Assembly (NCBI GenBank): GCA_902729315.2
Contig: LR746272.1
Span: 2,638,035 to 2,702,034 of the forward strand
Reading direction: 5' to 3'
Source: Spirodela intermedia
Taxonomy: Eukaryota; Streptophyta; Magnoliopsida; Alismatales; Araceae
DNA length: 64,000 nt
In this document: piece after piece, positions 47,901 through 61,509 of the stretch
Layout of the letters: each line of letters opens with the position of its first letter
Numbering within the stretch: the stretch's first letter is position 1
The notes under the pieces: generated by a model
Seen by the model: the letters and a program-made list of their open reading frames with translations, nothing else
What the model was told of the DNA's origin: nothing
Databases searched by the model: none
Made by a program: the position numbers and the translations under genes

Positions 47901-50303
47901 GTGCATATACATTGACCTACGGAGTCAGAGAATCGTCCATGCAACCATCAAAACAGTATCATGGTCAAAAGGAGAAGAAAAATGTGACTATTAATCACGC
48001 GTGAAGCAGGGGCATGCTCTGCTACAAGACACATTTCTGTGGAGAAAAGGGTATATTTATGGTGCAGCAATTAGAAGAAATGAATGATCTACATTAACAC
48101 TCCAATCATGATTTCACGGGAAATATAAGTCAAACGGTATGTTTTATTTTTTATGAATTCTTATGCCACCATGAAAACCTAGGTACATCTTGTTTGGAAG
48201 AGTACTGGAGCAGCCATTAAAAAACAATTTAGATAAACAAGAAATCGGAAGATGTGATAGAAGCTTAACGAGTATTTGCTTGACTAGTGAGTTACGCAAG
48301 AAGCTAGTTTGTAGTTAGGTTGCTCATTGATCTTCCATCCTAATCACCATCATATCTCCTACGGAATTTTTTTCAAAGCTTTTATGAGGCTTGAACGTTA
48401 AACTTATGTGCGCTATTCATTGAATAATTGACTGGTCCCACTTACCATCATGATGTGCAAGTGTGGGTCGCATCCCATTACAACAAGTTATATAGATCAT
48501 AACCTGTGTGCCTAAACCCTAAGGGATATTATGGGGTACTCACCAAGATGTGTTCTTAAAGTATTATCATTTAAAAAATATTCCTTATCATTAGCTTGGA
48601 AGAAAAATTCGTGTAAACATACTAAAATCTTATGGAAATCATTACACACATAGTTGCTAGACGTTTGATGGTCATCAGTATGAGAGCAAACATTGAACAG
48701 ACTACAAGCTGCAGCCGCCGCTTTCAAATGATGCCCAACTGAGGTAGATAGAATGAGTTGTCATACATAATAAGATTGTGATAAGGTTATGTTAAATTTG
48801 GGTTTACATTGTCACTGTAAATAATGCCAAATGCATCATTCTTTACAGAACTGAGGTTTGACCTATTAATTATAAGAAAATATTTTGATGATATTACATG
48901 ATATACAATGCGTATTAGTATCTGTGATATGTAATATGTGACATGATTATAATGCTAGTATGTGAATATTATTTCTATGATTTATAACGCTTGCATGTGA
49001 TATAAATGCAGATGATTATGCTTCTGATGCCATTTTTGACTTAAAATAACACGATGTTTTATTAATTTCAAATAAGATCATTCACAAGTATGATTTTTTA
49101 TGCGTTATGTATACATGACGTGATCAGATGACTTGAAAGATTATTCCACAGAATATTACAATTGAGTGGTAATGGTCGAGCTCTATAAAGCCAGAAACCC
49201 CCGTGAAGGAGAGACAACCTACTTTTGTATGTGCATATCAGCAGCTGAAGCGTGAAGAACTAACTATGGAACTTCAGTCATCTGATTTAGCTATATATTT
49301 GTGTTTCCCTTTCATTGAACGATAGGGCAGGCATTACAGTGAGCAGAATTTATGCCGATGTGATGAGAAAAAAGAAAGAAACGACTACTAAGATTTCAGG
49401 AACCAATACCTGGCATGAGCTTCCACAGTACCATGCCATCTGGCATGCGGAACACCTTTTAAGATTATGCAAGGCAAAACATCCATCACAACTTGAGCCA
49501 TTGGAAGAAAACTTTGGTTTGGAGGCATAAGGCTCTTGTTGAATGACAACCTCTCCTGTCGCACAAACTCCAACAGTTCAGGATGAAAGAAAAGAGAGTA
49601 ACAACGTTTGGTTTGGAAATGCCGCTATTCACCTAGAATCATCACGTTTCACTGAGAGCACAGAACAGAAGCAACAGGAGATAGTTTTCGATTCTACACC
49701 AATATACTTTTCATCGGATTACATACTTTTGGATTATATACAATGCTAACAAAAAAAAACCTCAAAAAAAAAGGTTTAGGAAACTTTACTGATAGCTTTA
49801 TAGAGATGAAGAGTAAAGGACATTTTGATCAAAAAGGAGGTCGGGATGCAACATATTTTCGAGTTATGAAACTGAAAAGAAGAGTTTGAAAGCATAAGAA
49901 GCTTGTTACACATATTGAAAAAGACACTGATTGCGATGCATATTATTTAAAGTATCCTTATCAATAACAGGAAAAAACAACACTTAAACACCCCTTTCCC
50001 AGATCGTCACCGAGCATGTGAACCAGAAGAAAACAATGGAAAGTATAAGGGGCAGAGAGAAAAAGAGCGGGGGGAAGACCTCCCCCGGTTTCCAGCAACT
50101 GCGAGGCCGAGGGGCGATTTAGAAACCAACCTAACCCGTAAAATAGAAAACAGCGACGGAAAAACTCTGCAGGCACAAATAAGGAGGACCGGAGACGGAC
50201 CTGGGGAGAAGTCGCGGAGGGTGATAAGGCCACGCCCTTTGTCCGGCATTTTTACGACGGCGAGGCCGCAGGGAGCGAGAGCGGCCCCAAGCCTCTCCTC
50301 CAT
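41904..50303 (-). CDS. ASHR1: MYND-SET domain protein, ASHR1 (SMYD-like) type
   Basis: Fourteen exons: 50201-50303, 49410-49555, 46871-47005, 46105-46159, 45895-46013, 45663-45751, 45465-45546, 45238-45339, 45035-45125, 44783-44921, 44307-44436, 43679-43748, 42399-42462, 41904-42063. They sum to 1485 nt, or 494 residues. The first SET half begins at KGRGLITLRDFSPGE. It is split by a MYND zinc finger (about 49-97: CDGCF, CSACQ, WYCGSSCQ, WKLHQLEC) and resumes with NHSCLPNAVLVF (about 213) and SISYID. A post-SET cysteine cluster follows (CGCTAC), then a helical C-terminus (YTCGKLEW, DILRITHGMN). SMYD-like enzymes transfer methyl from S-adenosylmethionine to histone or other lysines; the Arabidopsis ASHR1 substrate is not something I can state. 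Exon 10/11 and the small exons 12-13 were placed by phase and family similarity. One intron (47006-49409) is 2.4 kb. The start is ATG at 50303. Confidence 0.94.
47006..49409 (-). other. Large ASHR1 intron splitting the MYND finger
   Basis: The intron separates WYCGSSCQ from KSEWKLHQLEC. It is AT-rich, with a G(9-10) run near 47122. Open frames such as 48512-48727 show no family resemblance. No element was recognised. Confidence 0.7.
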
Positions 50304-50970
50304 CAATCACGTACGCTCTGGAAAGCACAAACACGGAGCGCGAAGGGAAGCAGAAGACCGTTTCGCCTTCGTCCTCCGTTCCCCTGGACGACAACGCTTC
50401 CCCCTCTTCCGCAGTAGGCGAGGCCTCGACCTCAGCTAGAGGACTTCAACGACACCCGTTGTGAGCAAGCCTACGCAGTTCAGAAATACTCCAACGATGC
50501 CGCAGGTTTCTCATGTTTTCAATATTTTATGTAATAAAATTTTACACTTTATATTATTTAAAATTAAAAATTTAGTTAAAAAATGGATTCCAACACAAAA
50601 TATCTAAAAATATATGGAAAAATAGTTTGCCTATTTTTATTTTTTAAATGGCGGTTATTAAATAATAAAAAATAAAAAAAATTGGGACACGATATATTTT
50701 TAGTTTTATTTAATTTTTCAAATGGACAAGTAGTTGGTCACCCTCTCAACTACACACGTTGATTGCTCACAAGATTCCCATTAACACACCAAATTACAGC
50801 CAAGGACCTTGATGTAAGGCCACTTTCAAACAAGAGGTAAGAAAGTTTTTGACCCATGTGACCTAAAACTGATGGGCCATATGTTCTCGAAGCTTAAAAG
50901 CTGAGCTACAAGAAATAGATGGCATAAAATCAGATTATCTATGATAAAACATGTGATAAATGCATCAAAG

Positions 50971-50994
50971 ATTATTATTATTATTATTATTATT
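50971..50994. repeat. (ATT)n microsatellite
   Basis: Eight ATT units in an AT-rich spacer. Confidence 0.85.
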
Positions 50995-52652
50995 AATTTT
51001 GTATTTTTTAATTTTATGCAAAACCTGACCCTCATTTTTAGTCAGTGCAAGTTTTTCGATCAAGTTCCTCTCTCTTTTCTTATGGATTTGATAAGCCCCT
51101 AGTGAGTCAGATGTACCTATCATGAGGACCAAAATGGCATGACAATCCCCTATCATGAGGACTAAGTTGACTATTAGGACTGGGATTGAAGGATCGATGG
51201 GGGCATCAAGTATTTTGGAGAACGTTGAATGGTGAAGGCGAGTCATGATTTACTAAAATGATCACTTCGAGATTTAGGATTTTATTTTAATATCTCTTTC
51301 CTTTTGTTTTCGTCTTCTTTGTTTCTTGTTGACCTATCAAGATGGTGTTTCTAATAATCTGATATAAGATTGATGTTTGAGGATGACAAAACCTTATGAT
51401 GAAAAACTTGAATTCCTAAGAGGGAAGATAGAGGAACTAGAAGGAGAGATATGAAGATTGTTTAATATTATGACAAATTGTAAAAACTATTGTGTTGATG
51501 CCTTTACTTTTAATTCTACAATTAAAGAATTAATTATTAATTATTTATATAATATTTAATGAATTTCATGATCACTTTTATTATAAGTTTAATATTTTAA
51601 AAAATTACTCAACATGTATAATGATGATGTTCATGTGATCTTATAGTTAACAAATGAATAGGAGAAGTCATTCTCTATGAGATTTGATAGAGTTCATATT
51701 TAAGTAAATGAAATCAAGTGACAATATATATAATAAAATATTTAAAAAAAAATCTAAATATTAGAGTCACCAGCAATATTTGAACTTAGAACTTAAACGA
51801 CAAGACAATGAGTTGGAAGCCTCATCAAGAAAAACACATAGAATGTTATAGAATGTTAAGTTAGGTGCAAGTCAAACTCAAAAGTTGAACAATAACAAGT
51901 TAGAAACCTCAGTGAAGTATATGGAAAATCATGATATTAATTTTTTTAATAAAACTCAAAATTCATAATTTGTACATTAACATATTAAAAATGTTTGCAA
52001 GAAGCTATCTAAAAATCATGAAAGAGAAGAGATCATTGCCATGCATTTTGGATGATAACATGTCGACATAATAAGTGGAGTTTTAACAATAGATTAAACG
52101 AATTTATTTAAGCTTGACCCCAACATTGAAGATGTTTATTGATGAGATATAAATCTTCAGACAAAGTTTCAAATACAATAAATGTGAGAATTACGAGTTC
52201 TTAAGTGAGATACAAACCAAAGTCATTGACACATATTTTGGGCAATTGAGAGAATTTTGAATTCCTATAATTATTTTTAAGGATATAAAAAGATTGGAGA
52301 ATATCAAAAAATAAAAAGAGAAAAAAAAGTAAAGAAGAAAACCCAATGAATGAACCAACAAAGACTCCAACAACTATTTACACTATAGTAAATATCATTC
52401 TTCAACGATCAAGATTCAGCTACTATGAACTTCAAGAGATAATCAAAGGTTACATCAATTCTTTCATAATTTCACCTTTTCAGAACCACTTCTAATTTAT
52501 AATCATTAATTTTATACTATATAACACCATTATATCAATTAGGTACAAACTCCAAGCCTAGAGATTATTCTTGAGATAAGTCACAACAAGTCAAATCTTA
52601 ATTCTTGAACACTCCTTTAATTAGTCAATAGTGAGACGAGGGCTTTACTCAT

Positions 52653-52669
52653 CTGTGTGTGTGCGTGTG

Positions 52670-52709
<40 letters not shown>
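52653..52709. repeat. Compound (GT)n(GA)n microsatellite
   Basis: A GT-rich run turns into about 19 GA units with few interruptions. Confidence 0.9.
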
Positions 52710-52711
<2 letters not shown>

Positions 52712-53388
52712 GACTACATGTGGCCGGCATATTAAGACTGGCCATCACAATGAGGCTAGTACAAGAAGACCTCCATTGTCCCTACCATCTTTTCTCATGC
52801 TTGGAGTTAGGTGTCCCCTCTATAGATTGGCCACGTTTCACTGAGGAGCAATTGCTCGTCTTCCCCTCCTGCATTGAGAGGCTCCAGGCGAACATGAGGG
52901 AGGGAGGGATAGAGAGAGAAAGAGAGAATAAAATGATGTTCAGTTATTCAAAAGATTATAGCGGCTGCTTAAGTAAAGGAAATTCATTGGCATCTTATTC
53001 ACGTTCTCAATTACATGGAACAAAAATGCCCTTAATTTTTCCGTTCAAAATCATTTTCTTCAATGCCTTGTCCGCTTGGATCCTGTCTGGGCACGCTCAA
53101 CGGAGTCAACGCCCTCTTTCTGCCTCACCAGGCATCCAAACCTGGAAACAGAAGCAATGGCAGTCAACCCATATGAATGAGATACATAAAACCGAATAAC
53201 ACAAGCACTTTTGACCTCTCTCTGCATAGCGTTTGAATATCTGATCTCTCGGTTGTTTTCAATCGGATTATCTGCTCACCAGGGGATCTCCAATGGGCGC
53301 CACCAAATAAAGCTGGGGGCCACTCGTAGCAGCTGCCGTTAGAAAGACCCTCATCCCTGTAAGAATCTAGGGTTCATCAAGAAGAACC

Positions 53389-56300
53389 CTAACTCGCAAT
53401 CGATTCGACCGGGTTCTGCTCGGCCCAGACGCCCGCATCCAGATACCCGAGCTCGAACAGTTCGTCGAGAATATGGTCATCTGCAGGCTCCAGAGCCCAG
53501 CTGAACAGCTGGAATGGTCCGCAAAAGAAGATCAGTATAATGAGAATATTAGCCTCCACAAAGATTAAATGGCTGTCTCTAGAGGGGACTTTCTTCTTCG
53601 TACCTGCCGAGGGCTTGCCCTGTCTGCGGGATTGCAATCTGGGCTTATGCCAATACCTGTCAGCCCCAGTCTAGATGCCGGGAAGGCACAAATTCTGACC
53701 TGCAATGTGAAGCCAGAGCCGCGTCAAGAGAGATCATTTAGAACATTGACCTCAACGCTCCAAAAGAACCACCAAATGGTTGATCGGGTTGAGGAAATTA
53801 GTAGTCTATCGGATTTTTGACCGAATTTTTCAAGTTACTCTGGTGGTAAAAAAAATGATTTTTTTACTGCCTTTTTAAAAAGGCTTCTCTCTAGACGAGA
53901 TGCAGCCAAGAACAGCTTCCAACTGTGAAAAAACCAGGTCACTGAACTCAAAAATCGATTAAGAATAAGGAAGAAAAATCGCATTATGATTTAGATTTGT
54001 TATTTTCAGTCTCTGCCACATGAACAACACAGGGGAGTATGTAATAGTTACAAAGTTCATCTCTGTTGAACCACGCCTGTCTAAGACCTTACCCAAACCA
54101 CAGTCCCCTACTAGGTCAAATCAGGTAGAGATCTTATAATCTAATTGGTCAGTCATGTTCAGGTCAATCCAACGAGATTTGGCCGATCTCAGGGTGATTC
54201 AGTCCACTAAGTCAGGCTAGTCAAACCGAATCTGGGGGTTATTTTTGCTCTAGAAATAAGGGTAACTGCTATAATTGGGTAAAAAAGTGAACACCTGAAT
54301 CAGAGATTAAACAAAAAGGAGAACCAAATTCCTAGTGAATTTCCTCGCTGTGATCACAAATCTACCCACTTGATGCCCATAAAAATTTCCATAAGTACGG
54401 CAAGGGTGAATGTGCTTTTAAAGAATGAGAAGATATGCGAACCGTGGCTGAAGCAGATGTTGGGGGCATGAATAATGTCAAGCCTCCGTCTATGCAGAGT
54501 CGATTACGGAAAAGAGTTGCTGGCCTTGGAGCCAAGTACCTGAAAAAAGTAACGATTTGGAACAATGTTTTAACTTGATGTGCATCAACAAATAGATGAA
54601 GCAAATGATGATTCAAAAACAGAAAATAATAAGAAACTTGAAGGATCCAGACCCCGGAATAAATGATGACGTCAAGACTGCGTTTATAAGATCTTCCTTG
54701 GAATCGAACTGGTCAACAAGCAAACCCTTTGGTCTCCAAAGTAATTGAGTTACAGCAACTGAAACAGCCAGAAGGACAAAAAAACATGAAACAGCAGATA
54801 TTTCCTCTCACCGATATGGGAACCATAAATATTATTGAGGGACTATAATGCAAAACATTAAGAGAAATATAAACCTTATAGGTAGAGAAACAAGTTTAAA
54901 AGAACATAGGATTCTGAAATCGGAAAAAGTGAAAAAACAAATGAGGACCAGAATATCTCGGTTGCGCAGGATGCCACTTATGATAGCTTGCATGAGGGAT
55001 GTCAAACTGAAAAGGAGAGGTAGTGACCCTTTCATCGTCCATGGCTGGAGAGAACATAAGACTAGTCTGTCAACCTCCAAGGCCACCCACCACTGCCTCT
55101 ACCGTGGTGCAGCTTAGGAGAGGAAAGAGTTAGGTTTTCCGTTTACTTTTTCTAGAAACCATACCATGAGTTTTCTTAGACACATGGCAAGGATGAACTT
55201 GCATGAGATGGAAGAACAATAATGTCTTGGATGCCCTAGCTTCTTCTTCAATGTCTCACAAAAGAATCGTGAAAACTTGTTATCCACTCATCCCTCAACG
55301 AAAATGAATCCTTTCATCAACCAAGAATGGGTTTCTGAAATAAGTTTTCACCAACCAGTGCCTCCATCAGAGAGATAATTCCAATGCAACTATAACAGAT
55401 ACCTTTATCTTGTTCATATAATCACGCAACAAATCCCACCAACTTCAATACTCTGTCATAAAAGCTACAGTATTGATTTCTTTTCATGTGCCTCGCCCTT
55501 CTGATTGAATTTCTAGTTTCCAACAATTAAGCCTCTTCGGTTACAAGCTAAATTCCTAAGACTCAGATCTTATATGTAAGGCTTCCACCTCCTTCATGTG
55601 TTCACAATCTTATTGAAGAGAATCCCTTTTGTACCATCTTGCATCATTTCACTTCAAACTATTTCACCAATCAGCAGAAGCTGTAAAAAAAATAGCCCTT
55701 GGCTGTCATTTCTCGTCCCAACCAGAAAACCGAGTTTAAACAGAGTTTAGAACTCCTTCCCAACTCAGCTCATCCATTAGAACTCTTTTTTACGTAAACG
55801 ATAAAAGAAGATTACAAATGGCTTAATAAGTTACTCAAAGCCAAGTTTTATGTAACTTTAGTATATATTCGAACCGTTACCCAATGTCGCAGTTACTTGG
55901 TCTTTCCAACAAATTCATAGTGAAATATTGCCAGCCAAGACGCACAATTTTCAGTAGACACAAAAAATAAATAAAAGGCAAGGGAAGCAATATTGCATGC
56001 AGCATAAGCATGATAGGAAAAGTGACAGAACAAAGGTCAAGAAGACATGACCAGGAAGAGTATTACATACACCATAGACATCATGGTTACACTGCACTTT
56101 AGTCACACAAGTATCATGCACAGAAATTTGGGGAAATCGGAAAATGTTCTGATAAAGTAAAGCACTTCACTTTATGTTAGTTGGAAATTTCAAAACAGCA
56201 ATGGGGCAAAAGCATAATCCCATCACTGTTTAATAAAACTAACGTCAAGGGAATTGAGCTCACCACGGATTCTTCCGTTGGACCTAATATGAACATCATC

Positions 56301-58969
56301 AGGCAGAAACTCTTCAAGGACATCTCTGAGAACAGCCTAAAAACAAAAAAAAAAATCAAGTTAAATATCAAATAAAAATAACAGATTAAAACTCTTTTAT
56401 CAAAGATCCATTGATTATTAAAGTTACACATGCTGTTGGAAACTTCGGAATGATGTTTCAACTTCATGCTTACCAAAACAAAAAAGGTCATCCAAACCAT
56501 ATTCAAGTTGCGTCCTTCTGTATCTTCTCTATGCAATAACAATTTTATGTCAAAAGATAACTCCTACTTCATAGCAGTAGACAGCTAAAAGGAAGATCAT
56601 GCTAATTCAAATAAAATGGTAAACACCGTGATGTCATATATTTAGGTTCCAGCCTGAACTTTTGAGGGAGATACTAGATTTAATTAGATATCTTGTCGAA
56701 TTAAGAAATAATAAGAGCTAAAAGTATTTTTTATAATGAAGATTATAGTTGTTCCCTCCAGATTGATGTACGCTGGCTTTTCCTCCAGCTACAGATGTCC
56801 TTCCAACGTACACTTCGCTAGTGACTAAGCAAAAGTTGGAAAACGTTCCATATTCGAAAAAAAAGTTAATTGGCATCTCATAACTTTTTTTAAACAAGAG
56901 AGATTGATGTCGAGGGAAATTTCAAGAATTGTGAAAAGCCCAACTGTGCAACCAAAATGGCCTAAAAGACCCCTCATAAAGACCAGAAATCGTAAAACAT
57001 GGAAGACTCAACTAAGACTTGTATAAATAGACCAATAGTCCAGACATGTTAGGCTCAGTATCTTGGTTGTTTAACTGTAATCTGTTCGTAGATCCCTTAT
57101 CATACCCTAATCTTTTAGGAACTAAAACTACATCGCCCGCCCATTTAAAGAGACACGCCATGTAGAAGAGAGAACTTATGCACCATTATTAAAAAAATTC
57201 AATTCTATTTTTAGGTTAAAGCCATTTTTATTTGGCTCCCACTGCGTCAATTGACATCAAAGCAAGCTCTGACTTCAAGACTCACTCTTGTGAAGATGCC
57301 TTGTGTACATGGAGAAACTTCTGCCAATGACATCACGCAAGTAGGCACTCTTCTGAGAGCTGATCATTTTGAGTTTAAAAATAGATGCATTAGGTGCTGT
57401 AGCAACGTTTTTCTAAGATGATTTCAATTGAAATCAAGTGCGATCCAGACATGGATACCAACGACAATGACCAAAAATGTCATGGTTTTGACTGTATCTC
57501 ACATTGGTAGTCAGTGAGTAACAAGAATTCCATAAATATAAATAACCATTCCTTATTCACATATGAAAATAATGTAATAATCTTTGTTAATGAAAATTCA
57601 ATGACTTTAAAATGTACATCAGCTTACCCAGTTTTTTGGGTAATCTTTAAATTGAGGAGGTTTTAAAAGTATAATGATTGCCCAAATCTATGAGAATCGT
57701 GAAGGAAAATCAAGTTAAAATCGTTTACATACAAGTTGAAAGGTGTTACGTTGACTTGATAGGTGTAACTACAAGACACCTGTGAGAGCAGGAAAAGAGC
57801 CAACATGTATGTGAATAAAAATATAAAAAATAACTAAATCTTTATCTCTACTACTTGATTGTGAACATATTTGATATCAACCACTTTAGAATTGTAAGAA
57901 CGGGGCTAAATCTGTTATAGATTACGCAACCATTCAGATGGGATATTGAAAGGAAGGCAGCGCTACAACCCTTTATTAATTTTCCATATGTCATGATATT
58001 ATTGTCTCGGTGATTTGAAAAATCAGCAGAAAAGGTAGATGTCATGCAAACAACAAACTCTTACTGAAAAACAAGGCATCCATACCCCAAGGCGAAATGC
58101 TGTCCCTTTTATCCGGCAATCTTCTGCCAGTATCTTTGTAAATTTTAAGGCATCTTGCATGGAGCTTCCGGAGGCGATTACTGCACAAACTATTGCGCCA
58201 GCTGATGAACCCGCCAATGGTGTTGTTTCCTGAGACACAGAGGAAATTAAAGTTAGACAGTAGTGGAGGATCATGTCAATGAGCAATGATCAGTGCTGAA
58301 TGGGACCATCGCCCATCAGCTTGAAAGATGCAAGGGATCAATTAGCGATAATTAACAAAGAGAAATATAGGATAATTCGCCATAATTTAAGGTAAGCTTT
58401 CCTCTGAAAGTGCAGGCCAGTTAATAGAGAGGTCCACAATGAAGGCATGCTCTTATCACCTTGATATAGCCTTTTTCCAGAAGAAACTGGGAGACACCTA
58501 GATGGTAAGGAAAGAGGAGACCAGCCGCGGAGAAGCTAAACCCGGGGCTTGTCACCTTCCGCTTCTTCTCAGCCTCCACATCCGCTAAACGCTGCTCCCA
58601 GATCACCTCCTGAGCTGCAATATCCTCGACAGGCTTGTCCGTCGGAGCTATCTCTTCCTCCCTTGTTAGAACCGGGGAGACCCTGGCGGTCCTCTTGATT
58701 AGAAGCGACGAGAGGCCGAGGAAGAGCTCTCCTGTGGCGACAGCGAAGGACTTGTTCTCGGAGACAGACGGCAATGGCAAGGGCCCTCGCCCGACTTCTT
58801 CACGCTCTGCCCGGGCACATAACACGACGCCCCTCGGCCGCGAAGGGCCGAGCACCCGTCCTGACGAAGGCAAGAGGGTACAGAGGCTCGACATGAGAAG
58901 GCGCGGCGAGGGAGGCGCCCGCAAAAGCGGCGACAACGCCGTCGGCCTCCCGAGGGGTAATAGCATCAT
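53389..58969 (-). CDS. Patatin-like phospholipase, probably plastid-targeted
   Basis: Seven exons: 58460-58969, 58086-58229, 56264-56336, 54653-54758, 54443-54539, 53604-53699, 53389-53508. They sum to 1146 nt, or 381 residues. The first 75 residues or so (MMLLPLGRPTALSPLLRAPP) are Ser/Arg/Pro-rich, as in chloroplast transit peptides. The patatin domain begins at GFSFSAAGLLFPYHLGVSQF and has the nucleophile elbow GSSAG (Ser179 by my count) and the catalytic aspartate in CIDGG (Asp295), so both members of the Ser-Asp dyad are present. Such enzymes hydrolyse acyl groups from polar lipids; the exact substrate is unknown. It resembles the Arabidopsis At1g33270-type patatin family from memory, not potato-type patatins, SDP1 or pPLA-II. 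Introns 2 and 3 are large (1.7 and 1.5 kb). The 96-nt exon at 53604-53699 reads straight through a tempting internal GT. Confidence 0.92.
54759..58085 (-). other. Two large introns of the patatin-like gene
   Basis: 54759-56263 and 56337-58085 flank the 73-nt exon 56264-56336. Both are AT-rich. The open frames in them (for example 54848-55117, plus strand) have no recognisable homology. No mobile element was identified. Confidence 0.6.
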
Positions 58970-61042
58970 TCCCTCACCCCTCTTCCTCCAATCAGTTTGG
59001 TCTACTCCTTCCCTCTACCAAAATTTAGAATTCAAACCCTAAAAATCGCCCAGACCTCGAGATCACTCCGACGGCTTCCAGGATCGAAAACACAACACAA
59101 AATTCAGAGCCAGAGAAATCGAAATGGATGGCAGGAAACTGAGAAGGCGGCGCGTCGAGCAGAGGCTCTGCGGCTCGGCCGTTCACTCTGCAAACGCCGC
59201 TGCTTCTGCCTGGTCAAAGCGAACTAACCAGTCCACCTTCATGATTTCGCCTCCTCATCTTCAACTGCCGCGGCTACGACGTGCCGTGCTCAACGCTCGC
59301 CCATCTGCATGACCGGAATCCTCGGCGCAGAAGACGACGCGTCGCATGGCGGGGGCAACCGCCAACGGGTCTGCCACGTCATCTGGTGACTGGATATTAA
59401 GATCATTTTTAAAACAACTTTGATTTTCAAAATGATTTAAAGAAAATTAAATTCAGATATATGCGACGGTCACCGAGGCCTGCTTCGGATCATTGAGACC
59501 CGACTAGGATCCATAAAGAAAAAGGGATAAAATAATAATTGTGTGAAATATTTGCCCTAGTAGAGCAATCCGACGAGGACATATGTAAAAATAAGCCATT
59601 TTAATTAAAAGGGCGTATTTGTAAATTATCATGAAATGGAGGTTAATTGATGAACGGATGGGAGATTTATCTTTACTCCATGCCAGCATATTACGGTATG
59701 GTCCTTGAATTCGTACATAATGTCGTTATTCAACCAAAAAAAAATGTCTTAAACTTCCCATAGAGGTCACCGGGGCTCGCCAACCGTCTAATCTGGTCCG
59801 GCCGGTCCGTCCCGGTCCGGTCCGGTCCGTTGAGCCGCATTAGATGCCGCCTTCTGTGAGACGGTGGTGTAGAAGGTCTAAACAAAAAGTATTTTTCTAA
59901 TTCGCATAAATTATCATTTTAAAACAAATTAAACATTACAAGGGGCCCCCAGTTCATCATTGTTTCGAGCCCGGAAACAGAGAAAAGTCAACAGTCCAGC
60001 CGTTAGAGAGAGGGCGAGAGAGTGAGAAAGAGAGGGGGGAGCTCAGTTACCCAGCAAAACGATATTTTTTTCTCTTCCTGTTTGACCGGAACGTACGTGG
60101 GCGACCCCGAACTCCCGGAGAATCTAATCTGATCTATCGAGCGACAGAGAGACCAAATGGCGTGGAAAAAGCGGAGACCGGGGGGGTCAAGGCGATGAAT
60201 GTGGTGGTTGACTTCTCGTGCCTCTGCCCGCTGTCTGTGACCACTGTCGAACTCCGCTCCTCTCTCCTCCGTGAGTTAATTTAAGAGCACACACAGTAGC
60301 TACGTAGGTCCGCAGGGACCCCCCAGATTTACAAGTTAGAGAGAGAACCTGAGAGAGAAAGAGAGAGCTATGGCCATCACGAGGAGGGCCGCCCCAATTA
60401 AGGGAGGCCTAGAGAGGGGCTACGCCGTGGAGGGTAGCAGTAGCCGGGTCACGGGCGGCACGGGAGGCAGCTGCCGCTGCAGGGCTCCGCCGGGCAGCGG
60501 TCCCCGGCGGCGGAATGTACCGCCGCAACGGTAGAGTGAGAGAAGAGAGAGAAATAGAGAGAGAGAGAGAGAGAGGGTGTGGATTCTTTTAAAAGTAAAG
60601 CAGAGGGGAGGGGGGGAGGGGGAGAAGGGGGCGGTCTGACAAGGACTTTGACCTGTGTGGGAACGACAACCAATATGCTCCGGCGTGCTCCCATAATGGG
60701 CATCGCCTCCGAGAAGCCGTCCCGTCAAACGCCGCCACGTGTTCAGAGCCCCGCCACCAGCGGTCAAAAGAGGGTCAGACCCTCCTTCCCATCCCCTACA
60801 GACGTACTCTTTTCCACTTTCCGTCATATGCTCCCTCTCACCTTCTCTCTCTGCCACCTAGAGAGAGAAAGATAGAGAGAGGGACAGAATGCCAAAGGGA
60901 AGAGCGGACAACGTGAGGAACAAGGCAAGCAAGAGATCCAAGCCGCATCTTCGTTGTTCTTACTGCATCCTCTCCGGCCGCAGTGCACCACCACCTTTCT
61001 CCCCTTTTAATGAGATCACAACACGCCCCCACTCACCCCTCT

Positions 61043-61078
<36 letters not shown>

Positions 61079-61194
61079 TCGGAACCGGCTCGTCCCCTTC
61101 CTCCCCTGTTGAATTCTGCAAGATGAGACTGAAGCACCTGCATCATAACCAATGACAAGAAGCTGTATGATTTCTTCCAAGAGACAAAATCCTT

Positions 61195-61225
<31 letters not shown>

Positions 61226-61509
61226 AACCCCATTATATAAACAAGGCCGCTCTGTATCCCTCCCTCTTCCTGTACATCAAATGAGACCTCCCTCTTTCCC
61301 GGCGGCCATTGAAGATTCCGCCGCCCGACTCCTCGTCCGGCCTGGTGAGCCTGAACCCACAAAGAATGGTGTAAAAAAGAAAAAAGGAGAAAGGATAGAA
61401 TGTGCAGAGGCTTAACGAAAATGAGACAGCCAGCCTTCTTGCTTCGGAACCGCCGCCGCCGCCACCACTCGCCGCCGGCGAGGTGGCTTTCTCTCTCTCT
61501 ATCTCTGTT
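58970..61509. other. Spacer between patatin-like gene start and PIP5K end
   Basis: The left 350 bp are the promoter and 5' UTR region of the patatin-like gene. From about 60.0 kb on, GA/CT-rich tracts alternate with GC-rich sequence. A 54-codon plus-strand frame starting near 60370 (MAITRRAAPIKGG...) has no known family. The right end is the PIP5K 3' UTR. Nothing here can be called a gene with confidence. Confidence 0.5.
60536..61225. repeat. Cluster of GA/CT tracts downstream of PIP5K
   Basis: GA tract at about 60536-60576, CT tracts at about 61038-61079 and 61199-61225, and shorter gagaga runs near 60860-60880. The GA and CT tracts lie in opposite orientation, so they are complementary on one strand. 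Confidence 0.85.

Larger units (their letters stand above)
50304..53388. other. Intergenic AT-rich region
   Basis: The first 150 bp or so are the GC-rich ASHR1 5' flank. The rest is AT-rich, with simple repeats at about 50971-50994 and 52653-52709 and no gene I can support. It may contain old transposon sequence, but I could not identify any. The end near 53380 is the 3' flank of the patatin-like gene. Confidence 0.55.

Noticed and set aside
48512..48727. 71-codon frame in the large ASHR1 intron as a missing MYND exon
   Set aside because: It has no zinc-finger residues; the real MYND exon is at 49410-49555, with correct phase and cysteines.
53604..53699. A possible intron starting at the internal gtattgg in the patatin-like gene
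   Set aside because: Reading straight through keeps the frame and gives the conserved GIGISPDCNP segment, so no intron is needed.
59124..59312. 62-codon plus-strand frame upstream of the patatin-like gene
   Set aside because: It lies in the GC-rich promoter/5' UTR area and resembles no protein family.
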